Shown here: one piece after another, positions 45,350 through 54,884 of the stretch | Layout: every line of letters starts with the position of its first letter | Position numbering within the stretch: position 1 is the stretch's first letter | Assembly (NCBI GenBank): GCA_009746045.1 | Contig: RPFO01000213.1 | Span: forward strand, 9,598,036-9,662,035 | Direction of reading: 5' to 3' | DNA length: 64,000 nucleotides | Origin: Mesostigma viride | Lineage: Eukaryota; Streptophyta; Mesostigmatophyceae; Mesostigmatales; Mesostigmataceae | Notes under the pieces: model-generated | What the model saw: the letters and a program-made list of their open reading frames with translations, nothing else | What the model was told of the DNA's origin: nothing | Database searches by the model: none | Translations under genes and position numbers: made by a program

Positions 45350-47105
45350 ATGTCACAACGTGGCCGAAAGGGTGCATCCACCGCTGACGGCCGGTGGGTG
45401 AAATCGATGGACGCATTTCCGAAGAAGCCAGCCGCGGGCCACACCCATGGCGCGGGCGGGGCGCGGGCGGGGGCGGGGGCGGGGGAGAAGGCGCGGGTGC
45501 GGGCGCGGGCGCCACCCAAGACGCGGGCGCGGGCGCGGGCCCGGGCGGGGCGGGGGCGGGGGGGGCGCAGGCGCCGGCGCGGGTGCGGGCGCGGGCGCCA
45601 CCCAAGGCGCGCGCGCGGGCGCGGGCGGGGGTGGGGGCGCAGGCGCCGGCGCGGGTGCGGGCGCGGGCGCCACCGCCGACTTGGATGATGAGCCAGCAAC
45701 CGAAGCCGAGAGGGAGAGGCACCGCTCTTCGAAGGTGTTCGATCTCGAAGTGTTTTGGGGCCCGGATATGACCGTGTATGTCCGCTGGCGCCTAGCCGCA
45801 TCGGAGACGTTGGTAAATGCACCGGTGAACAAGTGGCAGCCCACAGGGCCTAATGGCGAGGCTTGTGACGGGGTCACGCCCATTGGGTACACCCCGCAGG
45901 GAGATCCTGTCTATGGGTGCCTCCTCATAGAGCGTGGCAAGGCCCCCAAAGGAAGTCCTGGTCTAGTGCCGCTTTTTGAATGGGACGAGGGCGGTGCCAG
46001 GAGATGTACCTGCGCTAGCCTTCACAGCCTTTTTCCTGACATCGTCGCCGCTGAGAAGCAGCAGTTGCTGGACGGATGGATTGAGCAGGTGCCAAAGTCC
46101 GTGGAGGATGTGCGTGCCAACAACGAGAATCTGTTCGACATCATGGAGCAAAAGCTCAAAGAGAAGCGTGAACTGCAAGCGAACAAGGCGGTACCCTTAC
46201 CGCTGCGATCTGCAGGCGACCAGTCGGTTGCGCGGGCAACACGAGCACTGAGGCTGCCCATAAAACAAGTAATCTCACACGTCGCTTGCCCTGCCCGCGA
46301 GATTCAAGCGCAGATCAACCGCGCATGTGCGCCCGCTGCGCGAGGGAGCACATCAACGGCAACGCCCGCTTTGCGCACACTGATTTCCGGCAGGCACACC
46401 TTCAAGGTGAATGGAAGCCTCATACGACGCAGCGACCTACTCGTTGTTAAGCGGCCAGCCGTCACCTGCGGGCAGGGAATGCCGTGGGCACCACACATGC
46501 TGGTGAAGGTCCTTGATCTGGAAGGCGATCGCACGGAGCGTGACAGCATTGTCGCCTCTCCTTACTACGCACCGTCGTGGACGGGCCAGTTTTCTAGAGT
46601 GACATTAGGTGGCGGCAGCGCAGGGATGACGGTCCCCATTTCTGATGTACACCTGCAGCACTGGACAGTGGGCGGTACGGCAGAGGTGCACCAGCCTGAG
46701 CTGATCAGTACCGGCAAACTGTCAGCTGCCACGGTGGCGGCGTTGAAAGAGCACCCGCAGATTGACTTTGAGCATTACAAGACTGCCACCGCCGCCAGGG
46801 CAGCAGCAAAGGATGACTGCAATGCCTACTTTGCCGAGCATGGAGCACGTGCGCTTATCGGGATGCGCCTGTGTGCCCTGTTTCCGGGGATAGCGAGGAA
46901 GAGGGAGCGCTTCCATGGCTGGGTCACTAAGGTTCAGGAAAGGGGAGGTCACCTGCTCATCAAGGCGATGTGGGCTGATGGGCAGGACTATCATGCCCTG
47001 GCGGAGGTGACGCAGTTCGTGTGCGGCTGCCCACACCCAGTCGAGGCATTTGGCCGCGCTCGCTTCTTTCCACAGGAGCTAGGCTGGCACCGTGAACGCA
47101 GGTGA
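45350..47105 (+). CDS. Gene with GC-rich Ala/Gly/Arg repeat and Tudor- and BAH-like parts
   Basis: Likely start MSQRGRKGASTADGRWVKSM at 45350. It runs into a GCGGGC-rich repeat (about 45450-45675) where the frame changes, and continues in the frame that ends at 47105. After the repeat come ADLDDEPATEAERERHRSSK and a coherent globular part of about 470 residues. One segment (RRSDLLVVKRP, MLVKVLDLEGD, IVASPYYAPSW) follows the general course of BAH-type folds. The C-terminal segment (IGMRLCALFPG, FHGWVTKV, MWADGQDYHALAEV) follows a Tudor/Agenet pattern of F.G.V followed by DG. Both are motif-level guesses. Such modules read chromatin marks or sit at the ends of some transposon proteins. The frame change may be real or a miscalled repeat. 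A donor-like AG/GTGATG overlaps the stop, so another exon could follow (acidic frame 47092-47328). Confidence 0.5.
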
Positions 47106-47154
47106 TGGCACCCACATAGACGATGCCGTCCCTGCTGTGCACAGTGACAGTGAA

Positions 47155-47305
47155 GGCGGGGAGGAGGAGGAAGAGGGAGAGAAGAGGGAGAGAAGAGGGG
47201 GAGGAGGAGGGGGAGGAGGGGGAGAGGGGGAGGGAGAGGGGAGGGAGAATGGGAGGGGGAGGGGGAGGAGGAAGAGGGAGAGGGAGAGGAGAGGAGGATG
47301 CGGAA
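47155..47305. repeat. Polypurine (GGA/GAG) tract
   Basis: About 150 bases of almost pure purine on the plus strand (GGAGGAGGAAGAGGGAGAG and variants), a sequence type able to form triplex DNA. It lies just after the stop of the gene at 45.35-47.1 kb. Confidence 0.92.
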
Positions 47306-47744
47306 TGGGAGCCGGGGATGACTGGTAGATGAGACGGTGCCATCTACCGGCGCATGGAATGAAGTGGTAGACAAGTTTACTCATGGTTGTCGGCAAGTAG
47401 AGCATGCACGCCTGGCCTAGTTAAATCAATGAGTTGAGTTTGGAGAGGCTGCATTTTGCTTGGATGAAGAATGTGTTAGCATGGCCAAACTTTTATGGCT
47501 TGTAGCCAAATCCTCTTGGGGTATGCACAGTGTACTAGCGGTGTGCAATTGCGAGGATTCCTGTCTTGTAGCGATGTGGCCTCTCACCCTGCAGCCTGGT
47601 AGATGTGTGGCATGCAGCCACCCATCATTGGTCATCCGATCTGGTGTGATTTGCATTTGCACACCTTGTATTAAGGCCATGATTTAATGATGTCTTGTTA
47701 TTTTTAATGTGTATATGCGAAAAGAGGCATAATATGCTCATATA
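47306..47744. other. Spacer without a supported gene
   Basis: An AT-richer stretch with a 75-codon frame on the plus strand (47460-47687) and an 84-codon frame on the minus strand, neither with recognisable features. Confidence 0.4.
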
Positions 47745-48500
47745 TAGTGCTAGCAAATGTCACTACCTTTACCTATGCCTGACCTTACAAGTTGAGGATG
47801 GTCTAATGTAGTGGCAAACAGGTTATTTACAACAATTCACAGTTTTCTGACATAGTTTGAGGCAACTATACTTACCAAAATGCTTGAAAAAGGCAAAAAT
47901 TGCACCATTTATGCTAGCAAACGTCACTATTTTGAGATCAAACTGGGCCCAAACTTGGCCCATGGTCTAATCTAGTGGTGTTTAGGTTGCTTCCAACATT
48001 TCATAGCTTTCTGACATAGTTTGATATTGTTTAGTAGCTTACACTGAGCAAAATGCTTGAAAATGGCAAAAAATGCACCATTTATGCTAGCAAACGTCAC
48101 TATTTTGACATCAGACTGAGCCCAAACTTGGCCCATGGTCTAATCTAGTGGTGTTTAGGTTGCTTCCAATATTTCATAGCTTTATGACGTAGTTTGATAT
48201 TGTTTAGTAGCTTACACTGAGCAAAATGCTTGAAAATGGCAAAAAATGCAGTATTTATGCTAGCAAACGTCACTATTTTGAGTTCAGATTGACCCCAAAC
48301 TTCGTGCATGGTCTATTCTAGTGGTAATTAGGTTGCTTGCAAATATCCATGATGGTTTGACGTGATTTAGTACTGTTTCCTATTTATTACTATTTAATTT
48401 AATTAAAATGACAAAAATGTACCTGTATTGCTAGCAAATGTCACCAAGATGACGTCCGATCGATACCAAACTTTGTACGAGGTCTATTTTGGTTGCAAAC
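47745..48500. repeat. 172-bp satellite, about 4.5 diverged units
   Basis: GCTAGCAAA[TC]GTCAC recurs at 47749, 47913, 48086, 48259 and 48430, spacings of 164, 173, 173 and 171 bases. Units share CCAAACTTGGCCCATGGTCTA and GAGCAAAATGCTTGAAAATGG. The two central units are most alike and the edges most diverged, the usual pattern of a satellite edge. It abuts the 3' end of gene B. The unit length is near nucleosome-repeat length. Confidence 0.92.
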
Positions 48501-48501
48501 A

Positions 48502-49545
48502 TCATGCATGACAATTTTCAGCATAAAAAGACAAACTTCGGTACGAAGTACATTTTGCGTGCTGGAGTACATTCTTAATGGCTGGTAGGGCGTACAGCTC
48601 CGCGCCGTACCGCAGCAGCCACTCCCGCGCGCAGCGATAGGACTCGCTGCCGGGGCGCATCCGCTCGGCCATGCGGAAGAGCGTCGTGCTGGTCCACACG
48701 GCGAGACCCGGGTCCATGTACGCGGCACCCAGGGAGAACGCCACAGGGCGACTCACGACCAGCCTCCCGATGCGAGGGGGGGTTCGAGTCTCGTCAGCCA
48801 ACCTCTCCATGTCGCCGAGGACGCGGGACCGCTCGTCGTGGTCTGGCCCGAACAGGCACGCGTACAGCGTCGTGAGGATTTCCAGGCCACGTGGACACCC
48901 CCGGCCGAACGCGATGGCGAGCGCGAACATGACCTCGCAAAAATATCGCACGCCCGCCTCGAGGCCATACACCCGCCCAAACAGGAAAGCAAATGAAAGC
49001 ATGAGGAACTCTCCGTTTTCGATCAGCCGGGCTTCCGAGGATGCCAGGCAGTCCCACGCCAGCACGTACGTCCTGGTAAGCGCACAGGACGCCTCCACCC
49101 CCCACTCGTCCTCCTCGCCGGGGTCGTAAAACCCGACGAGGGTGCCGAGCAGCATGTAATGCTGCGTCTTCCACATTGCTGGCTCGCCGGGCACGAGCGC
49201 CCGCGCAACGACGTACGTCGTGGCGACAGGGCTAGCTCCCGGGGCGTCGGCGACGACAGCCAGGCGGCCCAGCTCGAGCAAATGGTGCTGGAGAGCGCGG
49301 CGGTCCCCCCGAGCCCCGCTCGACACGAGTCCCCGTGACACAATGTCAAACGCCGCACGCGCCTCGTCTACGCGTTCCCGTCTCATGCGCACGAGTTCTT
49401 CCACTGTGCACGCTGCCCACATACTGCGATTTGCAATGAACACGTGAATTAGATGCTGGATGTCCTCCACATCCAGGCGTCGAGCGAACAGCCGTAGCCC
49501 GCCCGCAAACAGGCGTAGGCGGCGGATGCCTTGCGGGGTCTCCAT
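48502..49545 (-). CDS. Gene B: unknown helical protein, paralogue of gene A
   Basis: 347 residues, starting METPQGIRRLRLFAGGLRLF. It aligns with gene A (34774-35814) through almost the whole protein; best-kept blocks are TTYVVARALVPG, WGVEASCALTRTYVLAWDCL, the RG.PRG motif and WLLR near the end. I estimate 35-40 percent identity by eye. The last 25 residues or so (AIKNVLQHAKCTSYRSLSFY and a short tail) have no counterpart in A. They are encoded by AAGAATGTACTCCAGCAC and GTACATTTTGCG motifs that occur elsewhere in noncoding repeats, so the C-terminus and stop were supplied by a repeat. No introns, signal peptide or known domain. Function unknown; retention of a full frame in two diverged copies argues that the family is or was functional. 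Confidence 0.75.
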   Translation of the reverse strand: METPQGIRRLRLFAGGLRLFARRLDVEDIQHLIHVFIANRSMWAACTVEELVRMRRERVDEARAAFDIVSRGLVSSGARGDRRALQHHLLELGRLAVVADAPGASPVATTYVVARALVPGEPAMWKTQHYMLLGTLVGFYDPGEEDEWGVEASCALTRTYVLAWDCLASSEARLIENGEFLMLSFAFLFGRVYGLEAGVRYFCEVMFALAIAFGRGCPRGLEILTTLYACLFGPDHDERSRVLGDMERLADETRTPPRIGRLVVSRPVAFSLGAAYMDPGLAVWTSTTLFRMAERMRPGSESYRCAREWLLRYGAELYALPAIKNVLQHAKCTSYRSLSFYAENCHA

Positions 49546-50029
49546 CGGATTATGGCGAGGGGGTCGTCGTCACGGTTCAGCGCTCTTTTTTAGCCGCTCG
49601 GGGCCCGATTCGGACAGCGCATGAGCGCGTGAAACGTGCAACGGGGGGCGCGGGGAATGGACTAGGTAATGGCCGAAAATGCACGTGGCGATCGAGCCGA
49701 GGCTGCTGGACATGCGCTGCCATTCCCGAGACCCGCCAGCGCATCGTCAGTGGCCGGACTACAATACAGCGCACGTCTCCGGGGAGACGGGTTTTTGTGT
49801 TCCCCTCTGAAAAGCCAAACCACCGCAGGCATGGTTTTCCGGGTAACCGGGTATGCTTAATTAACCATGCAACAGGAACATCGTCGGGTAAGGAGGCACC
49901 CTGTATCGACCAGCCGGTTACCAACGGAGCGGAGAGTGACAGGTGACAGATGCAGAAAACAGCAGCGTGTGTAAGCAGAAAACCCCGATTATCAGGCTCC
50001 AATGTCCAACTATCTCCAAGTATATCTAA
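49546..50029. other. Upstream region of gene B
   Basis: GC-rich near the gene start. No TATA-like box seen within 200 bases. It contains GGTTTTCCGGGTAACCGGGTATGCTTAATTAACC, short inverted pairs only. Confidence 0.4.
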
Positions 50030-50868
50030 CCAGATTACAAACCATCGGGCATCGTGTGGCGGATGTCCGTACGTTATTCTTGCTTTTCCGGTCTTTTGCA
50101 GGGGTCCTCGTGGTCGACGCCTGTCCGTCGTGCCGTTTCCCGTCGGGCGTAAGTCGGTGCGGGGCGCGCGCACACATCAATCCGACGCCGCGGCAAAGCG
50201 TCCGTGGCAAATCCGGGGTGAAATTGACGAAATTCGGTGCGCGCGGGAGATGTTGAGTGCAAACTTCATTGCGAAGGCTATGGTGGCGTGAAAATTTACT
50301 GTGCAGGAACCAGATTACAAACCATCGGGCATCGTGTGGCGGATGTCCGTACGTTATTCGTGCTTTTCCGGTCTTTTGCAGGGGTCCTCGTGGTCGACGC
50401 CTGTCCGTCGTGCCGTTTCCCGTCGGGCGTAAGTCGGTGCGGGGCGCGCGCACACATCAATCCGACGCCGCGGCAAAGCGTCCGTGGCAAATCCGGGGTG
50501 AAATTGACGAAATTCGGTGCGCGCGGGAGATGTTGAGTGCAAACTTCATTGCGAAGGCTATGGTGGCGTGAAAATTTACTGTGCAGGAACCAGATTACAA
50601 ACCATCGGGCATCGTGTGGCGGATGTCCGTACGTTATTCTTGCTTTTCCGGTCTTTTGCAGGGGTCCTCGTGGTCGACGCCTGTCCGTCGTGCCGTTTCC
50701 CGTCGGGCGTAAGTCGGTGCGGGGCGCGCGCACACATCAATCCGACGCCGCGGCAAAGCGTCCGCGGCAAATCCGGGGTGAACTTGACGAAATTCGGTGC
50801 GCGCGCGAGATGTTGAGTGCAAATTTCATTGCGAAGGCTATGGTGGCGTGAAAATTTACTGTGCAGGA
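50030..50868. repeat. 280-bp tandem repeat, three near-identical units
   Basis: CAGATTACAAACCATCGGG begins units at 50031, 50311 and 50591, exactly 280 bases apart; the array ends at GTGCAGGAA near 50868. Only a few bases differ between units. Each unit contains an acceptor-like CTTTTGCAG followed 47 bases later by a donor-like GCGTAAGT, so each could carry a 47-base exon. Overlapping frames of 84-147 codons on both strands come from the repetition. Confidence 0.95.
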
Positions 50869-51287
50869 ATTACGAAGCCATTTTGTACCGGATTTCGCTT
50901 GTTCGATCGGCATTCTCGTAAGGAAATTTATTCTGCAAAAAAACCGTCGGGAAACAGTTACTTTGTGTGTGTGTGCGAGGGCAAACACGCAGCAGTGGCC
51001 AGTTTCGCCCGCCGAGCCAGTTTTTTTGTAAACAGTGGGAACTTAAAGTAAATATCATGGCTGATTGAATTTGGTCTTGCCATGCACATAGGCACTAGGT
51101 GCCATGGACCCTATGGTTTAGCGTATTATGCTGGCATCCGGTGTATAGCCAGGGGTCATGAACCCTACAGGTGGGGGGGTGCATGCCCAAACGTGTTGTT
51201 TTGATGCCCCAACCTCAAATCTGGACATATCAGGTGGACTTACAATGTTATTACATGAGTTCACTTTTGGGGTGGTCGGAAGGGACG
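50869..51287. other. Spacer without a supported gene
   Basis: AT-richer sequence with a GTGTGTGTGT run at about 50964. Nothing recognised. Confidence 0.45.
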
Positions 51288-51756
51288 GGTCCCCTTAATG
51301 AACATAGTAGCTGAGAACGCATATGCGTATATGTCGTCGCCGGGGTCCGCGGCCGCAGACTATAGCTTCTCGCAAAGGTTTGAGGGGATTCATAAAACGT
51401 ATCGTGGCAAGGATGGTGTGGGTATGGTTGTGTTCACCCCGTCGTCGCAGCGGCATCACAGCGCTCAAAAGCCGAGGGGCCGTCGTGCAATGTCCATGTA
51501 CCTTTTTATTGCGCAGATAAGGAAGCGTTGTAGTGAGCACCCTGTTGCACGGGTTGCATTCGTTGGACTGCCTGTCGATAGTGGCCACGACTAGTTCATT
51601 TGAGCTTACCCTTGTTGCAATGATGTGAAAATAATTGGGTGTGAAGAGCCAACCATGCTTGATATAATCTACCGCATGCAAGCTGCCATAATACCGCTGG
51701 ATGATCCTACTTGGTCCCTGTTCCTCCACTGGCCGTGTTCGTTGCCCATGTCAGTT
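51288..51756 (-). repeat. Dispersed repeat R, copy 3 (inverted)
   Basis: Reverse orientation relative to 11165-11657, with ends TTAATGAACAT and GTTGCCCATGTCAGTTAG. Its plus strand carries a 98-codon frame (51298-51594) with VAENAYAYMSSPG and FEGIHKTYRGKDGVG, matching the frame in copy 2; the second half of both frames diverges through small length changes. Confidence 0.8.
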
Positions 51757-51790
51757 AGCGCACCTCAGGCCGTGTTGCCTGGTTGTTTAG

Positions 51791-51893
51791 CAACCCGCTT
51801 TCGACAGTCTTGCTGCAACATGCTTTCGACAGTCTTGCTGCAACTCGCTTTCGACAGTCTTGCTGCAACTCGCTTTCGACAGTCTTGCCGCAA
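51791..51893. repeat. 25-bp minisatellite, four units
   Basis: Four consecutive units of CTTTCGACAGTCTTGCTGCAA plus a 4-base linker (CATG or CTCG). Confidence 0.93.
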
Positions 51894-52050
51894 GACACTG
51901 CTGCCATTCCTAGGTGCTTGCGGAAGTTGAGTCCACGATGTTTGGATCTCTCCATCACACAACATGCCTAACATCCGCTCCTGTGGACACTCCGTGTGGT
52001 GAGACACTTTCCGTGCTAGCATCCCCACCCATGCATTGTGCTGTCGCATA

Positions 52051-52075
52051 CCCCCCCCCCCCCCCCCCCCCCCCC
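52051..52075. repeat. 25-base poly-C tract
   Basis: Uninterrupted run of 25 C; a second run lies 100 bases to the right. Confidence 0.95.
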
Positions 52076-52175
52076 GGCTTCCTAGTGCTGGCGCATACCC
52101 TCGGGCCCCAACGCCTTGTGCTACTGCACACAGTCACCCTCTGCAAAACACTTTGTTGCTATGCTGGCTCTACTG

Positions 52176-52197
52176 CCCCCCCCCCCCCCCCCCCCCC
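52176..52197. repeat. 22-base poly-C tract
   Basis: Uninterrupted run of 22 C. Proline-rich frames across both tracts are artefacts. Confidence 0.95.
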
Positions 52198-52360
52198 TTC
52201 CACCTTGCAATGACCATGCACGGACTCTCACAGGCAACGTCCGCATCGATGCCAGCAGAAGGACGCTCCCCCCCCCATATGGAGGGTTCCTGTATGGACC
52301 CGACGCCAGCGCAAGAACTCTCCCACATGGACCCCGACGCCGGCACAAGAACTCTCCCAC

Positions 52361-52891
52361 ATGGACCCGACGGATGATGCCGTGACGTTGCGAGGCACCC
52401 ACTCATCGTCGCTGGTCAATGCTGACCTCTCCGTGCGCGAGGAAGGCAGCGCCTACGCCAGCACGGCGGCGGTGACGGCCGCCAGTGGCAACCTTGGGGA
52501 CATTGTGGCTACCCCGAAGGATGAGGGCGAGTGCAGTGGGGATGCCCGCTCGGCACACAGTAGGGATGGTGCCACGGACATGCCCGGCAACCACGAAGAC
52601 CCTGCGTCCCTCATGGTTGTTCGCAACGAGGACCTGCCATATGTGCCTGCCGCAGGCGCCACCGATGTTGACATGCACGTATGTGGTGACCATGCCGCTA
52701 ACGGGGCGATGGTGACGGCGGCTGAAGGTCAGCCAAGGCTTGCAGGGGACAAGGTCACGGCTGGTTCCACCATGTCGATCCCGCCAGGTAGCACCAGCTC
52801 GTTGGCGGCCATCACCGAGCGCCTGCGCACCGCGTCAGGTGCGTGGGAGGGGATTTCTAGGCACCGCTCAGGTTACTTCGCGCATCTTTAG
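52361..52891 (+). CDS. Hypothetical acidic Ala/Ser/Gly-rich protein or exon
   Basis: 176 codons starting MDPTDDAVTLRGTHSSSLVN and ending SGYFAHL. Low in hydrophobic residues, rich in Ala, Ser, Gly, Thr and acidic residues, with no recognised domain; near the end ITERLRTASGAWEGI could form a helix. The longest uninterrupted frame in this stretch, with more protein-like composition than the flanks. It may be a disordered N-terminal exon or a chance frame in GC-rich DNA. Confidence 0.3.
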   Translation: MDPTDDAVTLRGTHSSSLVNADLSVREEGSAYASTAAVTAASGNLGDIVATPKDEGECSGDARSAHSRDGATDMPGNHEDPASLMVVRNEDLPYVPAAGATDVDMHVCGDHAANGAMVTAAEGQPRLAGDKVTAGSTMSIPPGSTSSLAAITERLRTASGAWEGISRHRSGYFAHL

Positions 52892-54098
52892 AAACGAGTG
52901 AACGCGTCATGCATTGAGGAGGACATATAGTTGAGTGAGCGTGCAGCCTTAGCTCTAGATAGATTCCTAATAACGCTGCATTGTGCGTTGACGAGGACAA
53001 GCAGGTTCAACGAGTGGTTAGATTCCTTAGTTCCAGATAACTCTTGTTGTAGCTGCAGCCTTTGTCTTCTGCAATTGTTCCAGCTTTTAGGCTTCTCTAT
53101 CTTCTTCAGTCCCTGTCCTAGCCTACTGCATCGTGGCTTACGGTAACATATGCAGTCGCTTCTGGTATTAGGCCCCTTGTCGGTCAACTGCTGGCATTGC
53201 AGGGTGCACCAGCAGGCATCAGAGCTGGTAGCTCTCAAATAGCTCTCAGCCGGTCTTATGGCTTTTAGTAGGGTACGTTGGTGATATGGTTTTTAATTCG
53301 CTTGGCTTCTCTTGTTGGGAATCTTAAGGCGGGCCTTCGCTGTACCTTGTCGCCTGGGAGCCCTTAATTGATACTTTTGGCAGTTTAGTCTGTGGTCCTC
53401 GGTGATACTTGAGATGGTACTAGAAGGTAGTAAGATAGAGGCACATCATGGTAGGATAAGATTTCGTGGCACGAGAGCGCTGTTAAAATTATTGTTTTGC
53501 GGCCATGCTCCCTGACCTTGTGGCGTTTGGTAGCCATCCTTCCCTTATTGGTCCTTCACCTGTTCACAAAGGATTCAATAAGCAAGACAGAACCGGAAAT
53601 TCGGCGGCGTCCGACACGGTGGCCCTTATTGTCAGACCTCGTAAATAATACAACACCTGAGTCCTCACAAATAGCACTACAGTGGGTAGTACAATAATAT
53701 ACAACTAGGGATGACATGGTGGCCCTTAAAGTTGGACCTCCTACTCTGGTAGGTGTATTCTCTCATACTTGAATCGAAGCTCGAGCCTAGTTGTTCTCGA
53801 CTTTACGGGGCCCCGTCTTCTGGTTTCGGTGGTTCTATGCAGCTCTGGGATTGCAGCTCCTGGTGTCGAATTTCTATGTATCTTTAGTAGACTGATAGTA
53901 CCACCCTATTTTATCATCAGCAGCCTTATCTAGCTGCCTGGGTTTACCGCGCCTAGTATGAGAGCCCCTAGTTTCAGCGGTCGCAGCTTGCAATGTTTGG
54001 AGTCCAACCACCCGCGGCAGCTGTGCTGCTACGCAAGTGAGGTGATACTGTACCGCTTTTACTCGTAGAACTCAGCCTTATGACGGGGTGACACCGTA
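52892..54098. other. Intergenic or intronic DNA, no supported gene
   Basis: About 1.2 kb of moderate GC content. Only short frames (66-71 codons plus, 116 minus) without motifs. If the frames at 52.36 and 54.1 kb are exons of one gene, this would be intron, but I see no clean pairing of splice sites. Confidence 0.4.
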
Positions 54099-54884
54099 GT
54101 GCTGTGCAGTGTTATGTTCGCGCCTGGTGTTATGGTAGCTCCGCATGGTGTACTGGTGTTATGGTGGGCGGATGCAGCCTGCATGTGTAAGCTCCAGTCA
54201 CCCGGAAGATTTCTGTTCTATGCCCCCCACCCCTTTCCCCATCCCTTTTCCCACTCCTTTTCCCCACCCCTTCCCCCACCCCTTTCCCCTGCATCGTCTG
54301 ACCCTCACGCAGCACAACGTCAGGCGCCACGCAAGAGAGCAGCTGAAGGGCCCGCATTGATGCAACGGGCTCCGCGGGTGCTGGACCAGCAGGCACACCC
54401 CCGAGGGCGCGCACGTGCCCGGGAGAGCGAAGCGGGTGTCGGCAGATCATCGCCCTTGTCGGCGGAACCACGTTGTTTGCTGGCGGAACCAAGCCCTTTG
54501 CTGGCGGATGCGATGCCAGCATCGTTGGACGATGCCAGCCCGTTGGTGGCAGAGCGGCCTTCCTCGTCGGCAGATCCAAGTCCTCGCTCGGCCGGCGTGC
54601 CCTCAGCACCGGCAGGAACGGAGCAACAAAAGTTGGAGCAACAGGAGCAAAAGCCGGGGCAAAAAAAGCTGGAGCAACATGAAAGAAAAGCGGAGGAACA
54701 AGAGCTCGATACAATAGCACCAGCACCACCTGCCCCACCGCACGTGGCATTGCCTGAGCCGCTGCCCGTGGAGGTGGGCTCACTGTCAGTTCTCACGGAT
54801 GAACAGCTGGCAGCTCTGTTGAGGCAAGCGACAGAGGAGTTGGAAGCAAGGGGCAGCAGGGTGCCCCCAGACCTTTATCATTGA
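54099..54884 (+). CDS. Hypothetical low-complexity protein or exon with Gln/Glu/Lys run
   Basis: 261-codon frame. The first 70 or so codons cross a CCCTTTCCCC-type tract and may be noncoding: CCTCACGCAG just before QRQAPRKRAAEGPALMQRAP-type codons could be an acceptor. The later part has short repeats (SSPLSAEPRCLLAEPSPLLA), then EQQKLEQQEQKPGQKKLEQH, which could be a coiled coil, and ends with a helix-like SVLTDEQLAALLRQATEELE. The layout (disordered repeats then a short helical tail) recalls exon 3 and exon 4 of the gene at 7.4-11.9 kb, but there is no clear homology. Confidence 0.35.
   Translation: MLCSVMFAPGVMVAPHGVLVLWWADAACMCKLQSPGRFLFYAPHPFPHPFSHSFSPPLPPPLSPASSDPHAAQRQAPRKRAAEGPALMQRAPRVLDQQAHPRGRARARESEAGVGRSSPLSAEPRCLLAEPSPLLADAMPASLDDASPLVAERPSSSADPSPRSAGVPSAPAGTEQQKLEQQEQKPGQKKLEQHERKAEEQELDTIAPAPPAPPHVALPEPLPVEVGSLSVLTDEQLAALLRQATEELEARGSRVPPDLYH

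Noticed and set aside
48671-49447. Plus-strand frames opposite gene B
   Set aside because: Shadow frames of the minus-strand gene, as with gene A.
50030-50868. CRISPR-like array of 280-bp units
   Set aside because: Units are adjacent and nearly identical with no spacers; this is a simple tandem duplication in a eukaryotic genome.
52036-52419. Proline- or glycine-rich frames at 52.0-52.4 kb
   Set aside because: They cross two long C-runs and have no features outside them.
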